A DNA stretch of 10,815 bases from Actinotalea sp. (GCA_014360395.1 JACIXM010000040.1:1-10815); one strand, 5' to 3'. Shown: positions 1 through 6,348, numbered from the stretch's first letter. The notes: generated from the letters alone by a model not told the origin. Made by a program: numbers and translations.

Positions 1-55
1 TCTCCCCGAGGGAGCCGGCGCCCGTCGTCCACACCCGTCCAGACAGGGAGCACCC

Positions 56-1522
56 ATGGCACGCCGGCTCGTCGCCGGGGTGGACTCGTCCACCCAGTCC
101 TGCAAGGTCGTCGTCCGCGACGCCGACACGGGCGCCCTCGTGCGCTCGGGCCGCGCGACGCACCCCGACGGCACCGAGGTCCACCCGCGCCACTGGTGGG
201 AGGCGCTGCAGCAGGCGGTCGCCCAGGCCGGCGGCCTCGACGACGTCTCCGCGGTCGCCGTCGGCGGCCAGCAGCACGGGATGGTCGCGCTCGACGAGGC
301 CGGGCAGGTCGTCCGCGAGGCGCTGCTGTGGAACGACACGCGCTCGGCGCGGGCCGCCGCCGACCTGGTCGCCGAGCTCGGCGACGGTGACGCCGAGGCG
401 GGCGCCGCCCGGTGGGCCGAGGCCGTCGGGTCCGTGCCGGTCGCGTCCTTCACCGTGACGAAGCTGCGCTGGCTGCGGGACGCCGAGCCCGACAACGCCG
501 CGCGGGTCGCCGCCGTGGCGCTCCCCCACGACTGGCTGACCTGGCGCCTGGCCGGGCACGGGCCCGTCGACGGGGCCGCCGCCGATCTCGAGGCCCTGAC
601 CACGGACCGCTCCGACGCCTCCGGCACGGGCTACTGGTCGCCGGTCACCGAGGACTACCGCCGCGACCTCCTGGCGCTGGGCCTCGGCCGCGACGACGTC
701 GTCCTGCCGCGCGTGCTCGGCCCGGCGCAGGCCGGCGGTCGCCTGGCCGGCGGCGGCGCGCTGCTGGGCCCCGGGGCCGGCGACAACGCGGGCGCTGCCC
801 TCGCCCTGGGCATGCGCCCGGGGGACGTCGCGCTGTCGATCGGCACCTCCGGCGTCGTCTCCGCGGTGACCGGGCGGCCGACGACGGACGCCTCCGGTCT
901 CGTCACCGGGTTCGCCGACGCCTCGGGCGCCTACCTGCCGCTCGTCGCGACCCTCAACGCCTCCCGCGTCCTGGACGCCGCCGCGCGGCTGCTCGGCGTG
1001 GACCACGCGGGCCTCAGCGAGCTGGCGCTCTCGGCGCCCCCCGGTGCCGACGGGCTGGTCCTCGTGCCCTACCTCGAGGGCGAGCGCACCCCCAACCGGC
1101 CGGACGCCACCGGCGCGCTGCACGGGCTTCGCCTGGCGAACACCACGCCGGCGCACCTGGCGCGGGCCGCCGTCGAGGGGCTGCTGTGCGGCCTCGCGGA
1201 CGGGCTGGACGCGATGCGTGCCCAGGGGGTCGACGTCGAGCGGGTCCTGCTCATCGGCGGCGGGGCGCGCTCGGAGGCCGTGCGTCGGGTCGCCCCCTCG
1301 GTCCTGGGCCTCGACGTCGTCGTGCCCGAGCCGGGTGAGTACGTCGCCGACGGCGCCGCACGCCAGGCCGCCTGGGTGCTGGCCGCGACGGAGGACCCCG
1401 AGGCCGAGGCCCCCGTCTGGGAGGCCTCCGGCACCGAGGTCGTCAGCGCGCCGGCCGCACCGCACGTGCGGGAGCAGTACGCCGCCGTCCGCGAGCTCAC
1501 GGGCACGCGACCGGGCGCCTGA
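56..1522 (+). CDS. xylB: Xylulokinase (FGGY-family carbohydrate kinase)
   Basis: Phosphorylates D-xylulose with ATP to xylulose 5-phosphate, feeding xylose into the pentose phosphate pathway in the cytoplasm. The 488 residues match the family's usual length. Visible signatures are the N-terminal phosphate-binding [11 protein letters not shown], the xylulose-recognition segment GGQQHGM (Q72-Q73-H74), the [10 protein letters not shown] segment, the SDASGTGYW segment, the catalytic GDN with Asp243 as likely base, [16 protein letters not shown], and the C-terminal ATP-site stretch [10 protein letters not shown] followed by ADGAARQA. The QQHG motif favours xylulokinase over gluconokinase or glycerol kinase. 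The ATG start is 7 bases after a GGGAG ribosome-binding sequence (44-48). The gene often follows xylA, but only 55 bases precede it here, so the operon partner cannot be seen. It converges on lsr2 across a hairpin-rich gap. Confidence 0.95.
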   Translation: MARRLVAGVDSSTQSCKVVVRDADTGALVRSGRATHPDGTEVHPRHWWEALQQAVAQAGGLDDVSAVAVGGQQHGMVALDEAGQVVREALLWNDTRSARAAADLVAELGDGDAEAGAARWAEAVGSVPVASFTVTKLRWLRDAEPDNAARVAAVALPHDWLTWRLAGHGPVDGAAADLEALTTDRSDASGTGYWSPVTEDYRRDLLALGLGRDDVVLPRVLGPAQAGGRLAGGGALLGPGAGDNAGAALALGMRPGDVALSIGTSGVVSAVTGRPTTDASGLVTGFADASGAYLPLVATLNASRVLDAAARLLGVDHAGLSELALSAPPGADGLVLVPYLEGERTPNRPDATGALHGLRLANTTPAHLARAAVEGLLCGLADGLDAMRAQGVDVERVLLIGGGARSEAVRRVAPSVLGLDVVVPEPGEYVADGAARQAAWVLAATEDPEAEAPVWEASGTEVVSAPAAPHVREQYAAVRELTGTRPGA

Positions 1523-1590
1523 GCGCCCTCCCCAGCCGGTCGGCGGGCGGCCTGTCGAGCACCCACGAGGGCCCTCCGCCGACCACCACC

Positions 1591-1629
1591 GTCCGTGACG
1601 TCGGGGCGCAGGGCGCCGACGTCACGGAC
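1591..1629 (+). terminator. Hairpin terminator candidate after xylB
   Basis: A perfect 12-bp inverted repeat (GTCCGTGACGTC / GACGTCACGGAC) encloses a 15-base GC-rich loop that can pair further (GGCGC/GCGCC). It starts 69 bases after the xylB stop. There is no T-run on either strand, as is common for hairpin terminators in high-GC actinobacteria. A weaker 9-bp inverted repeat (1538-1546 / 1576-1584) lies between it and the stop codon. The terminator role is inferred from position. Confidence 0.55.
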
Positions 1630-1632
1630 ACC

Positions 1633-1682
1633 ACGAGGCCCCGTCCGCAGCCCGCCTCACGGCGGTGCGGACGGGGCCTCGT
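1633..1682 (-). terminator. Large hairpin terminator candidate after lsr2
   Basis: A 17-bp perfect stem (1633-1649 pairs with 1666-1682; core GAGGCCCCGTCC / GGACGGGGCCTC) continues into an inner 5-bp CCGCC/GGCGG stem. On the minus strand it begins 7 bases after the lsr2 stop codon. No T-tract follows. It lies only 3 bp from the xylB-side hairpin, so the pair probably insulates two converging transcripts. Confidence 0.6.
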
Positions 1683-1689
1683 CGCGCTG

Positions 1690-2019
1690 TCAGCGGTTGT
1701 CGTAGGCCGCCTTGACCTCGGCCGGGATGCGGCCGCGGTCGCTCACGGTGTAGCCGTTGGCGCGCGCCCACTCGCGGATCTCGGTGCTGCCGCCGGCCCC
1801 GCCGCCGGACCGCGACGTGCGACGGCCGGCGCTGCGGCTGCGGCCGCCGACGCGGCGCGCGTGGCCGACCCACGGCGCGAGCGCCTCGCGCATCTTCGCG
1901 GCATTCCCCGCATTGAGGTCGATCTCGTAGGAGACCCCGTCGAGGGAGAACGAGACGGTCTCGTCGGCGTCGCCGCCGTCGAGGTCGTCGATGAGCATGA
2001 CGACATTCTTCTGTGCCAT
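1690..2019 (-). CDS. lsr2: Lsr2 nucleoid-associated protein
   Basis: Actinobacterial H-NS-like protein that bridges DNA, coats AT-rich or foreign sequence and silences it. At 109 residues it has the family length. It begins with the typical MAQKNVVMLIDDLDGG. The N-terminal oligomerisation domain spans roughly residues 1-58 and includes the segment VSYEIDLNA. A basic Gly/Ser/Arg linker follows (about 59-77), then the DNA-binding domain with IREWARANGY and an RGR minor-groove hook at 95-97, ending in IPAEVKAAYDNR. The ATG start is preceded by a strong AAGGAAGG ribosome-binding sequence. The gene is monocistronic: it converges with xylB downstream and is separated from the lysS unit upstream by that unit's terminator. 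In a genome this GC-rich its preferred targets would be the rare AT-richer segments. Confidence 0.96.
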   Translation of the reverse strand: MAQKNVVMLIDDLDGGDADETVSFSLDGVSYEIDLNAGNAAKMREALAPWVGHARRVGGRSRSAGRRTSRSGGGAGGSTEIREWARANGYTVSDRGRIPAEVKAAYDNR

Positions 2020-2039
2020 GGTTCACCTTCCTTCTTGTG

Positions 2040-2100
2040 TGGGCGACAGTTCCGACGAACGCACCTTACAGCGGTATTTTGGAATTCCGCCACCGAATGC
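2040..2100 (-). promoter_or_regulatory. Putative lsr2 promoter and leader region
   Basis: This stretch is clearly more AT-rich than its surroundings. On the minus strand it holds TAAGGT (2068 to 2063), a TAnnnT -10-like hexamer that would place a start site near 2056 and leave a leader of roughly 35 bases. I cannot identify a convincing -35 element. The local AT-richness might also allow Lsr2 to bind its own promoter; that is a guess. Confidence 0.3.
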
Positions 2101-2180
2101 GAGCAGGAACACTCGTGCGGATCGTGCAATGGGAGTCGCAGTCCCGTCGCGGCCACCGGCAATGACGCCCGTCCGCCGGA

Positions 2181-2222
2181 CAAGAAAAGGGCCTCCGGCC
2201 CGGAAAAGCCCGGGCGGAGGCC
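2181..2222 (-). terminator. Intrinsic terminator of the lysS / small membrane protein unit
   Basis: The stem pairs 2190-2197 with 2215-2222 (GGCCTCCG/CGGAGGCC) and 2199-2203 with 2210-2214 (CCCGG/CCGGG), with one bulged G at 2198 and the loop at 2204-2209. Read on the minus strand the stem is followed at once by CTTTTCTTG, a clear U-tract. It sits 20 bases after the stop codon at 2243. This is the only hairpin in the window with a classical T-tail. Confidence 0.8.
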
Positions 2223-2242
2223 GACGAGGGCCGAAAGGCGCC

Positions 2243-2422
2243 TCAGTGCTCGACGCGGTCGCCCTCGGCCGGGCGGGGGCCACCCTGCTCCTGCTCCAGG
2301 CGCGCGATCGCCCGGCGTTCCCGGCGGTCGGCGTGGATGACGGCGCGCATGACGAACCAGAAGACCAGCCCGACCCCGATCGAGGGGATGAGCGCCGCCA
2401 GCACCTGCCACAGACCGTCCAC
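2243..2422 (-). CDS. Small single-span membrane protein downstream of lysS
   Basis: A 59-residue open frame with a GTG start, reading (M)DGLWQVLAALIPSIGVG at its N-terminus. Residues of about 4-28 are strongly hydrophobic (WQVLAALIPSIGVGLVFWF) and form one predicted membrane helix. The remainder is charged (ADRRERRAIARLEQEQ), helical in character, and ends in EGDRVEH. The likely topology is a short N-terminus and a cytoplasmic basic C-terminal tail, judging from the flanking arginines. It begins 54 bases after the lysS stop and ends just before the intrinsic terminator, so it is probably the last gene of the lysS transcript. The Shine-Dalgarno sequence is weak. I recall similar short proteins next to lysS in other actinobacteria, but the function is unknown. 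Confidence 0.7.
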   Translation of the reverse strand: MDGLWQVLAALIPSIGVGLVFWFVMRAVIHADRRERRAIARLEQEQGGPRPAEGDRVEH

Positions 2423-2476
2423 GGTCCGATGGTACGTCGGCGTCGCCGGGCACCGACCACCGGTGCCAGGTGTCCG

Positions 2477-3991
2477 TCAGGCCAGCGGCTTGACCAGCGG
2501 GAAGAGGATCGTCTCGCGGATTCCCAGGCCCGTCAGCGCCATGAGCAGGCGGTCGATACCCAGCCCCAGCCCGCCCGACGGCGGCATGGCGTGCTCCATC
2601 GCTGCGAGGAAGTCCTCGTCCAGCGGCATCGCCTCGTCGTCGCCGACCGCCGCGAGCCGTGCCTGGGCCTCGAAGCGCCGGCGCTGCACGACGGGGTCGA
2701 CGAGCTCGGAGTACCCCGTCGCGAGCTCGAAGCCGCGGACGTACAGGTCCCACTTCTCCACCGCGCCCGGCAGCGAGCGGTGGTCCCGCACCAGCGGGCT
2801 GGTGTCGACGGGGAAGTCGCGCACGAACGTCGGGGCGTGCAGGTGGTCGCCGACGTGGTGCTCCCACAGCTCCTCGACGAGCTTGCCGTGGTTCATCTTC
2901 TTCGGGTCGACCTGGAGGTCGAAACGTTCCACGAGCGCCATGAGCCGGTCCACCGGGGCCTGCGGGGTGATCTCCTCCCCCAGCGCCTCCGAGAGCGACT
3001 CGTAGAGGCTCAGGAATGCCCACTCCCCGCCGAGGTCGTACTCCTCGCCGTCGGCCAGCACGACGGTGGTCGTCCCGAGCGCATCCTGCGCAGCGGTCTG
3101 CACGAGATCGCGGGTGAGGACGGCCATCGTGTCGTAGTCGCCGTACGCCTCGTACGCCTCGAGCATCGCGAACTCCGGGGAGTGCGTGGAGTCCGCGCCC
3201 TCGTTCCGGAAGTTGCGATTGATCTCGAAGACGCGCTCCACGCCGCCCACGACCGCGCGCTTGAGGAACAGCTCCGGCGCGATGCGCAGGAACAGCTCCA
3301 TGTCGAACGCGTTCATGTGCGTCGTGAAGGGTCGGGCCGAGGCCCCGCCGTGCTGCGTCTGCAGCATCGGCGTCTCCACCTCGACGTAGCCGCGACGGTG
3401 GAAGTTCTCCCGCAGGGAGCGGACGACGGCGGCGCGCAACCGCACCGCGTCCCGGGCGGCCGGGCGCACGATGAGGTCGACGTAGCGCTGGCGGACCCGC
3501 GCCTCCTCCGACAGCTCCTTGTGCAGCACCGGCAGGGGGCGCAGGGCCTTGGCGGCGAGGCGCCACGCGTCGGCGAAGACGCTCAGCTCCCCGCGTCGGG
3601 ACGAGATGACCCGCCCGTGGGCGAAGAGGTGGTCGCCCAGGTCGACGTCGGCCTTGAACGTGTCGAGCGACTCCTCGCCGACGACCGCCTGGCTGAGCAT
3701 GACCTGCAGGCGGTTGCCCTCGCCGTCCTGGATCGTCGCGAAGCAGAGCTTGCCGGTGTTGCGCAGGTACATGACGCGGCCGGCGACGCCGACGACGACG
3801 TCGGTCTCCTGGCCCGCCTCGAGGTCGCCGTGCTCGGCGCGCACCTGCGCGACGGTGTGGGTGACGGGGACGCCGACGGGGAACGCCTCGCGGCCCTCGG
3901 CGAGCATGCGCTCGCGCTTCTCGCGCCGGACGCGCATCTGCTCCGGGAGGTCGTCCTCGGTCTCGATCGGGGGGTTCTCGGCCGTGGTCAC
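2477..3991 (-). CDS. lysS: Lysine--tRNA ligase, class II
   Basis: Charges tRNA-Lys with lysine using ATP, in the cytoplasm. The 504 residues match bacterial LysRS. The N-terminal anticodon-binding OB fold spans about residues 63-160. The class II catalytic core follows: motif 1 around [10 protein letters not shown] (201-210), motif 2 [13 protein letters not shown] (253-265) continuing into STHSPEF, and motif 3 [10 protein letters not shown] (474-483). No additional MprF-like transmembrane region is present, so this is the plain synthetase rather than LysX. The chosen GTG start gives the usual acidic lead-in before [12 protein letters not shown]. It has no obvious Shine-Dalgarno sequence, while an internal ATG at residue 19 follows a GGAG. 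The gene follows nadC by 42 bases on the same strand and is probably cotranscribed with it. Confidence 0.96.
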   Translation of the reverse strand: MTTAENPPIETEDDLPEQMRVRREKRERMLAEGREAFPVGVPVTHTVAQVRAEHGDLEAGQETDVVVGVAGRVMYLRNTGKLCFATIQDGEGNRLQVMLSQAVVGEESLDTFKADVDLGDHLFAHGRVISSRRGELSVFADAWRLAAKALRPLPVLHKELSEEARVRQRYVDLIVRPAARDAVRLRAAVVRSLRENFHRRGYVEVETPMLQTQHGGASARPFTTHMNAFDMELFLRIAPELFLKRAVVGGVERVFEINRNFRNEGADSTHSPEFAMLEAYEAYGDYDTMAVLTRDLVQTAAQDALGTTTVVLADGEEYDLGGEWAFLSLYESLSEALGEEITPQAPVDRLMALVERFDLQVDPKKMNHGKLVEELWEHHVGDHLHAPTFVRDFPVDTSPLVRDHRSLPGAVEKWDLYVRGFELATGYSELVDPVVQRRRFEAQARLAAVGDDEAMPLDEDFLAAMEHAMPPSGGLGLGIDRLLMALTGLGIRETILFPLVKPLA

Positions 3992-4033
3992 CGCGCGAGT
4001 TTACCGGCGGCCGCGCGCCGGACCCGGCCGCGC

Positions 4034-4951
4034 TCAGGACCCGCCCGCACGCTCCACGAGGTCCAGCGCGAGGTCCAGGATCGGCGAGGAGTGGGTGAGC
4101 GCCCCGACCGACAGGTAGTCCACGCCCGTGGCGGCCACCTCGGCGGCCCGCTCCAGCGTGAGGTTCCCGGTGGCCTCCAGCTCCACCCGGTCCCCGCCCT
4201 CGCGGGCCCGGACCGCCTCGACGACCTCCCGCAGGACGGCCGGCGGCATGTTGTCCAGGAGCAGGAAGTCGGCCCCGACGTCCAGGGCCTGCAGCGCCTG
4301 CTCCGGGGTGTCCGCCTCGACCTGGATCGCGACGTCGGGGAAGCGCCGCCGGACCGCCTCCACCGCCGCGGCGACGGACCCGGCCGCCACGACGTGGTTG
4401 TCCTTGACCATCGCGACGTCGAACAGGCCCATCCGCTTGTTGGTGCCGCCGCCGCACCGCACGGCGTACTTCTCCAGCTCCCGCAGCCCGGGGGTGGTCT
4501 TGCGGGTGTCGAGCACCTGCGCGCCCGTGCCCGCCAGCGCGTCGGCCCAGCGTCGGGTGTGCGTGGCCACGCCGGAGGCCCGGCTGACGAGGTTGAGCAG
4601 GGTCCGCTCCCCCACGAGCAGGACCTGCACCGGGCCGCGCAGGACCGCGACGACGTCGCCGCGGGCGACCCGGGCGCCGTCGTCGGCGCGCTGGTCGACC
4701 ACGGGCACGGGCAGCCCGAGGCGCTCGGCGACCTGGGCGAGGACCTCCGCCACGACGGGCAGGCCGGCGACGACGCCGTCGGCACGGGCCACGAGGTGGG
4801 CGGTGCCGACCTCGTCGGGCGCGATCGTGGCCTGGGTGGTCACGTCGCGACCGGGCGCCGGCCCGAGGTCCTCCTCCAGCGCGACGCGCACGGTGCGCCG
4901 CGTCCAGGCACGGTCCAGCGGGGCGCCGGGGGCGGGGTCAGGGGTGTCCAC
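4034..4951 (-). CDS. nadC: Nicotinate-nucleotide pyrophosphorylase (quinolinate phosphoribosyltransferase)
   Basis: Converts quinolinate and PRPP to nicotinate mononucleotide with release of CO2 and pyrophosphate, in de novo NAD synthesis. With the GTG at 4951 it is 305 residues; a second GTG at 4957 would add two. Visible motifs are the RVALEEDLG lead-in of the N-terminal domain (22-30), DTRKTTPG (148-155), RCGGG (165-169), KDNH (183-186), and the barrel strands VEADTPEQA, ADFLLLDN, LEATGN and VDYLSVGALTHS. The usual NHR is NKR here (Lys172), a change at a substrate-binding position. It heads the nadC-lysS unit and is divergent from the sulfur cassette, with the first cassette operator about 30 bp upstream. 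Its usual partner nadB lies on the far side of that cassette. I see no strong ribosome-binding site. Confidence 0.95.
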   Translation of the reverse strand: MDTPDPAPGAPLDRAWTRRTVRVALEEDLGPAPGRDVTTQATIAPDEVGTAHLVARADGVVAGLPVVAEVLAQVAERLGLPVPVVDQRADDGARVARGDVVAVLRGPVQVLLVGERTLLNLVSRASGVATHTRRWADALAGTGAQVLDTRKTTPGLRELEKYAVRCGGGTNKRMGLFDVAMVKDNHVVAAGSVAAAVEAVRRRFPDVAIQVEADTPEQALQALDVGADFLLLDNMPPAVLREVVEAVRAREGGDRVELEATGNLTLERAAEVAATGVDYLSVGALTHSSPILDLALDLVERAGGS

Positions 4952-4980
4952 GCCCACACCGTACGGAGGGTGCCGAAGTG

Positions 4981-4999
4981 ATACCCCAGGGGGTATGCT
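4981..4999 (+). promoter_or_regulatory. CsoR/CstR-type operator O1 overlapping a -10 element, upstream of the rhodanese gene
   Basis: A perfect palindrome, ATACCCC-AG-GGGGTAT (4981-4996), has the form of known CsoR-family operators: a G/C tract flanked by ATAC/GTAT. Its right half runs into TATGCT (4994-4999), a TAnnnT -10-like hexamer for the plus-strand cassette. A bound repressor would therefore block the promoter. A near copy precedes the reductase gene. The site is also about 30 bp upstream of the nadC start on the other strand and could touch that promoter. The cognate repressor is encoded two genes downstream. Binding is inferred, not shown. Confidence 0.75.
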
Positions 5000-5057
5000 G
5001 AGACGCAGGCCGCCCCGCCGGCGGCACCCGATCCCCTGCTCCGGAAGGACCCGCCCG

Positions 5058-5408
5058 ATGCCCGGCTTCCTCGACCGCCTCCTGCGCCGCGACCCCGACG
5101 CCCTGCCCAAGACCGTCCGCGTCGACCAGGCCCTGGACCTGCTGGAGGAGGGCGCGGTCCTCGTCGACGTGCGCGAGAAGGACGAGTGGCGCACCGGCCA
5201 CGCGCCGCAGGCCCGGCACATCCCGCTCGGCCGGCTCCAGGCCGAGTCGCGCCGCCTGCCCCAGGAGGCGCCCGTCGTCGTCATGTGCGCCTCGGGCATG
5301 CGGTCGCGCGGCGCCGCCGCACAGCTGCGCGCGGCGGGGTACCGTGCCACCAGCCTCTCCGGTGGGCTCGCCGCGTGGCGCACGGCCGGAGGGCGCGTGA
5401 CGAGATGA
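5058..5408 (+). CDS. Single-domain rhodanese (sulfurtransferase)
   Basis: Transfers sulfane sulfur between low-molecular-weight or protein thiols through a cysteine persulfide. The 116 residues form one rhodanese domain: LVDVREKDEW (35-44), GHAPQARHIPL, then the active-site loop CASGMRS with the catalytic Cys77, and a C-terminal LSGGLAAW. A short basic N-terminus precedes the fold. There is no signal peptide, so it should be cytoplasmic. The ATG lies 8 bases after GGAAGGA, a good ribosome-binding sequence. It is the first gene of the cassette, directly after operator O1, and ends 14 bases before the repressor start. The context points to persulfide handling rather than cyanide detoxification or thiolation of a tRNA or cofactor. 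The physiological donor and acceptor are not known. Confidence 0.9.
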   Translation: MPGFLDRLLRRDPDALPKTVRVDQALDLLEEGAVLVDVREKDEWRTGHAPQARHIPLGRLQAESRRLPQEAPVVVMCASGMRSRGAAAQLRAAGYRATSLSGGLAAWRTAGGRVTR

Positions 5409-5422
5409 TGGAGGGCGCCCCC

Positions 5423-5686
5423 ATGCAGCTGGACCCGGAGGACATGACCGCGGTCATCAACCGTCTGCGCCGCGCCAACGGCCAGCTCAACGGGGTCATC
5501 AAGATGCTCGAGTCCGGCGCCGACTGCGCCGACGTCGTGACGCAGCTCTCCGCCGCCTCCAAGGCGCTGGACCGTGCCGGCTTCGCGATCATCGCCACCG
5601 GCCTGGAGCAGTGCCTGCTCGAGGGCGGCGAGGACGCCGAGGTCAACCGCACGAAGCTGCAGAAGCTCTTCCTCTCCCTCGCCTGA
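5423..5686 (+). CDS. CsoR-family (DUF156) repressor, CstR-like persulfide sensor
   Basis: Small all-helical homotetrameric repressor of the CsoR/RcnR/FrmR/CstR family. From the ATG at 5423, which is 7 bases after GGAGGG, the protein has 87 residues. ATGs at 5405 and 5408 would give 93 or 92. The family core is visible as INRLRRANGQLNGVIKMLE (12-30). The sensing cysteines are C35 and C64, 29 residues apart as in Mycobacterium tuberculosis CsoR (C36/C65) and Staphylococcus aureus CstR (C31/C60). The copper-ligand histidine four residues before the second cysteine is Gly60. The positions matching the second-shell Tyr and Glu of CsoR appear as Asp34 and Gln80. Loss of His argues against Cu(I), Ni/Co or formaldehyde sensing and for a di- or tetrasulfide switch. 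Neighbouring rhodaneses support this. Likely targets are O1 and O2. Confidence 0.88.
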   Translation: MQLDPEDMTAVINRLRRANGQLNGVIKMLESGADCADVVTQLSAASKALDRAGFAIIATGLEQCLLEGGEDAEVNRTKLQKLFLSLA

Positions 5687-5689
5687 CCC

Positions 5690-6292
5690 GTGGACCGCTC
5701 GGCCTGGGACGAGCGCTACCGCACGGACGACCCGTGGGGCAGCGCCCCGAACGCCTTCGTGCAGGAGGTCACGGAGCCGCTGGCGCCGGGCCGCGCCCTG
5801 GACGTCGCCGCCGGCGACGGGCGCCACACCCTCTGGCTGGCCCGCGGGGGCTGGGAGGTCGACGCCGTCGACTTCTCGGCCGTCGCGATGGCGCGCGGTG
5901 AGCACCTCGCCGCCGAGCAGGGCGTCGCCGCGCGCACGCACTGGCACGTGGCCGACGTCGTCGCCGAGCCCCTTCCCCCGGGGCCCTTCGACCTCGTGGT
6001 GGTCGCCTACCTCCAGCTGCCGCCGGCACCCCTCGCCGCCGCCCTCACCGCCGCGTGCGCGCGCGTGGCCGCCGGCGGCACCGCCGTCCTCGTCGGCCAC
6101 GACGTGAGCAACCTGCGCGACGGCGTCGGCGGGCCGCAGGACGCCACCGTGCTCTGGGCGGCCGACGACGTCGCCGCCGCGGCCCGCGAGGCCGGGCTCG
6201 CCGTGAGCGCGGCCACCGTGCGCGAGCGCGCCGTCCCGGGCGCGGACCGCCCCGCCCGCGACGCCGTCGTCGTCGCGCGGCGCCCGGCGTGA
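5690..6292 (+). CDS. Class I SAM-dependent methyltransferase, TehB/thiol-methyltransferase-like
   Basis: A 200-residue Rossmann-fold methyltransferase. Motif I is ALDVAAGDG (36-44), followed by RHTLWLA. The acidic end of strand 2 is VDAVDFS (Asp61), which should bind the SAM ribose. LVVVAYLQLPP occupies the motif IV region and is followed by AGGTAVLVGHD. The N-terminus WDERYRTDDPWG resembles those of TehB-like and thiopurine/thiol methyltransferases. There is no signal peptide or membrane span. It starts with GTG only 3 bases after the repressor stop and has no Shine-Dalgarno sequence, so translation is probably coupled. The substrate cannot be read from the sequence. Operon context suggests a thiol, sulfide or persulfide, or a chalcogen oxyanion such as tellurite. 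The N- and C-terminal boundaries look complete. Confidence 0.85.
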   Translation: MDRSAWDERYRTDDPWGSAPNAFVQEVTEPLAPGRALDVAAGDGRHTLWLARGGWEVDAVDFSAVAMARGEHLAAEQGVAARTHWHVADVVAEPLPPGPFDLVVVAYLQLPPAPLAAALTAACARVAAGGTAVLVGHDVSNLRDGVGGPQDATVLWAADDVAAAAREAGLAVSAATVRERAVPGADRPARDAVVVARRPA

Positions 6293-6296
6293 GCCG

Positions 6297-6312
6297 GGTC
6301 CCACCTGGGACC
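6297..6312. repeat. 16-bp palindrome just after the methyltransferase gene
   Basis: GGTCCCA-CC-TGGGACC is a perfect 7-2-7 inverted repeat starting 4 bases after the methyltransferase stop. Its centre is 33 bp, about three helical turns, from the centre of operator O2. It could be a short hairpin ending the upstream transcript (no T-tail follows) or an accessory protein-binding site. It lacks the ATAC/GTAT ends of O1 and O2. Confidence 0.45.
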
Positions 6313-6328
6313 TTCGACCCATCCCGTG

Positions 6329-6348
6329 CATACCCCCCTGGGTATGTT
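6329..6348 (+). promoter_or_regulatory. CsoR/CstR-type operator O2 overlapping a -10 element, upstream of the persulfide reductase gene
   Basis: The inverted repeat CATACCC-CCCT-GGGTATG (6329-6346) is nearly the same as O1. As in O1, its right half merges into a TAnnnT hexamer, here TATGTT (6343-6348), placing a start site near 6355 and a leader of about 50 bases, as in the first unit. The duplicated geometry makes chance unlikely and implies that the reductase has its own promoter under the same repressor. No clear -35 hexamer is visible at 17 bp. Confidence 0.75.

Noticed and set aside
1743..4457. Very long minus-strand open frame (about 904 codons) across lsr2, lysS and part of nadC
   Set aside because: The translation is an Arg/Gly/Pro/Ala-rich shadow of the real genes in another frame. 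High GC makes stop codons rare; no domain is recognisable.
1991..4981. Plus-strand open frame of about 996 codons antisense to lysS and nadC
   Set aside because: Antisense shadow of well-supported genes, rich in Arg, His, Asp and Val with no family motifs; no ribosome-binding or promoter support.
4981..4996. Reading the O1 palindrome as a Rho-independent terminator
   Set aside because: It has only a 2-base centre, lies upstream of two divergent genes rather than downstream of one, and is repeated in promoter position at 6329-6346, so an operator is more likely.
5423..5686. Calling the CsoR-family gene a copper-sensing csoR
   Set aside because: The copper-ligand His is Gly60 and no copper ATPase (copA) or chaperone (copZ) gene is nearby; the neighbours are sulfur-transfer enzymes.
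4952..6331. Extension of the nadC frame upstream through the rhodanese, repressor and methyltransferase genes
   Set aside because: The frame stays open by GC bias, but NadC homology begins near 4951, and the upstream part is antisense to three well-supported genes.
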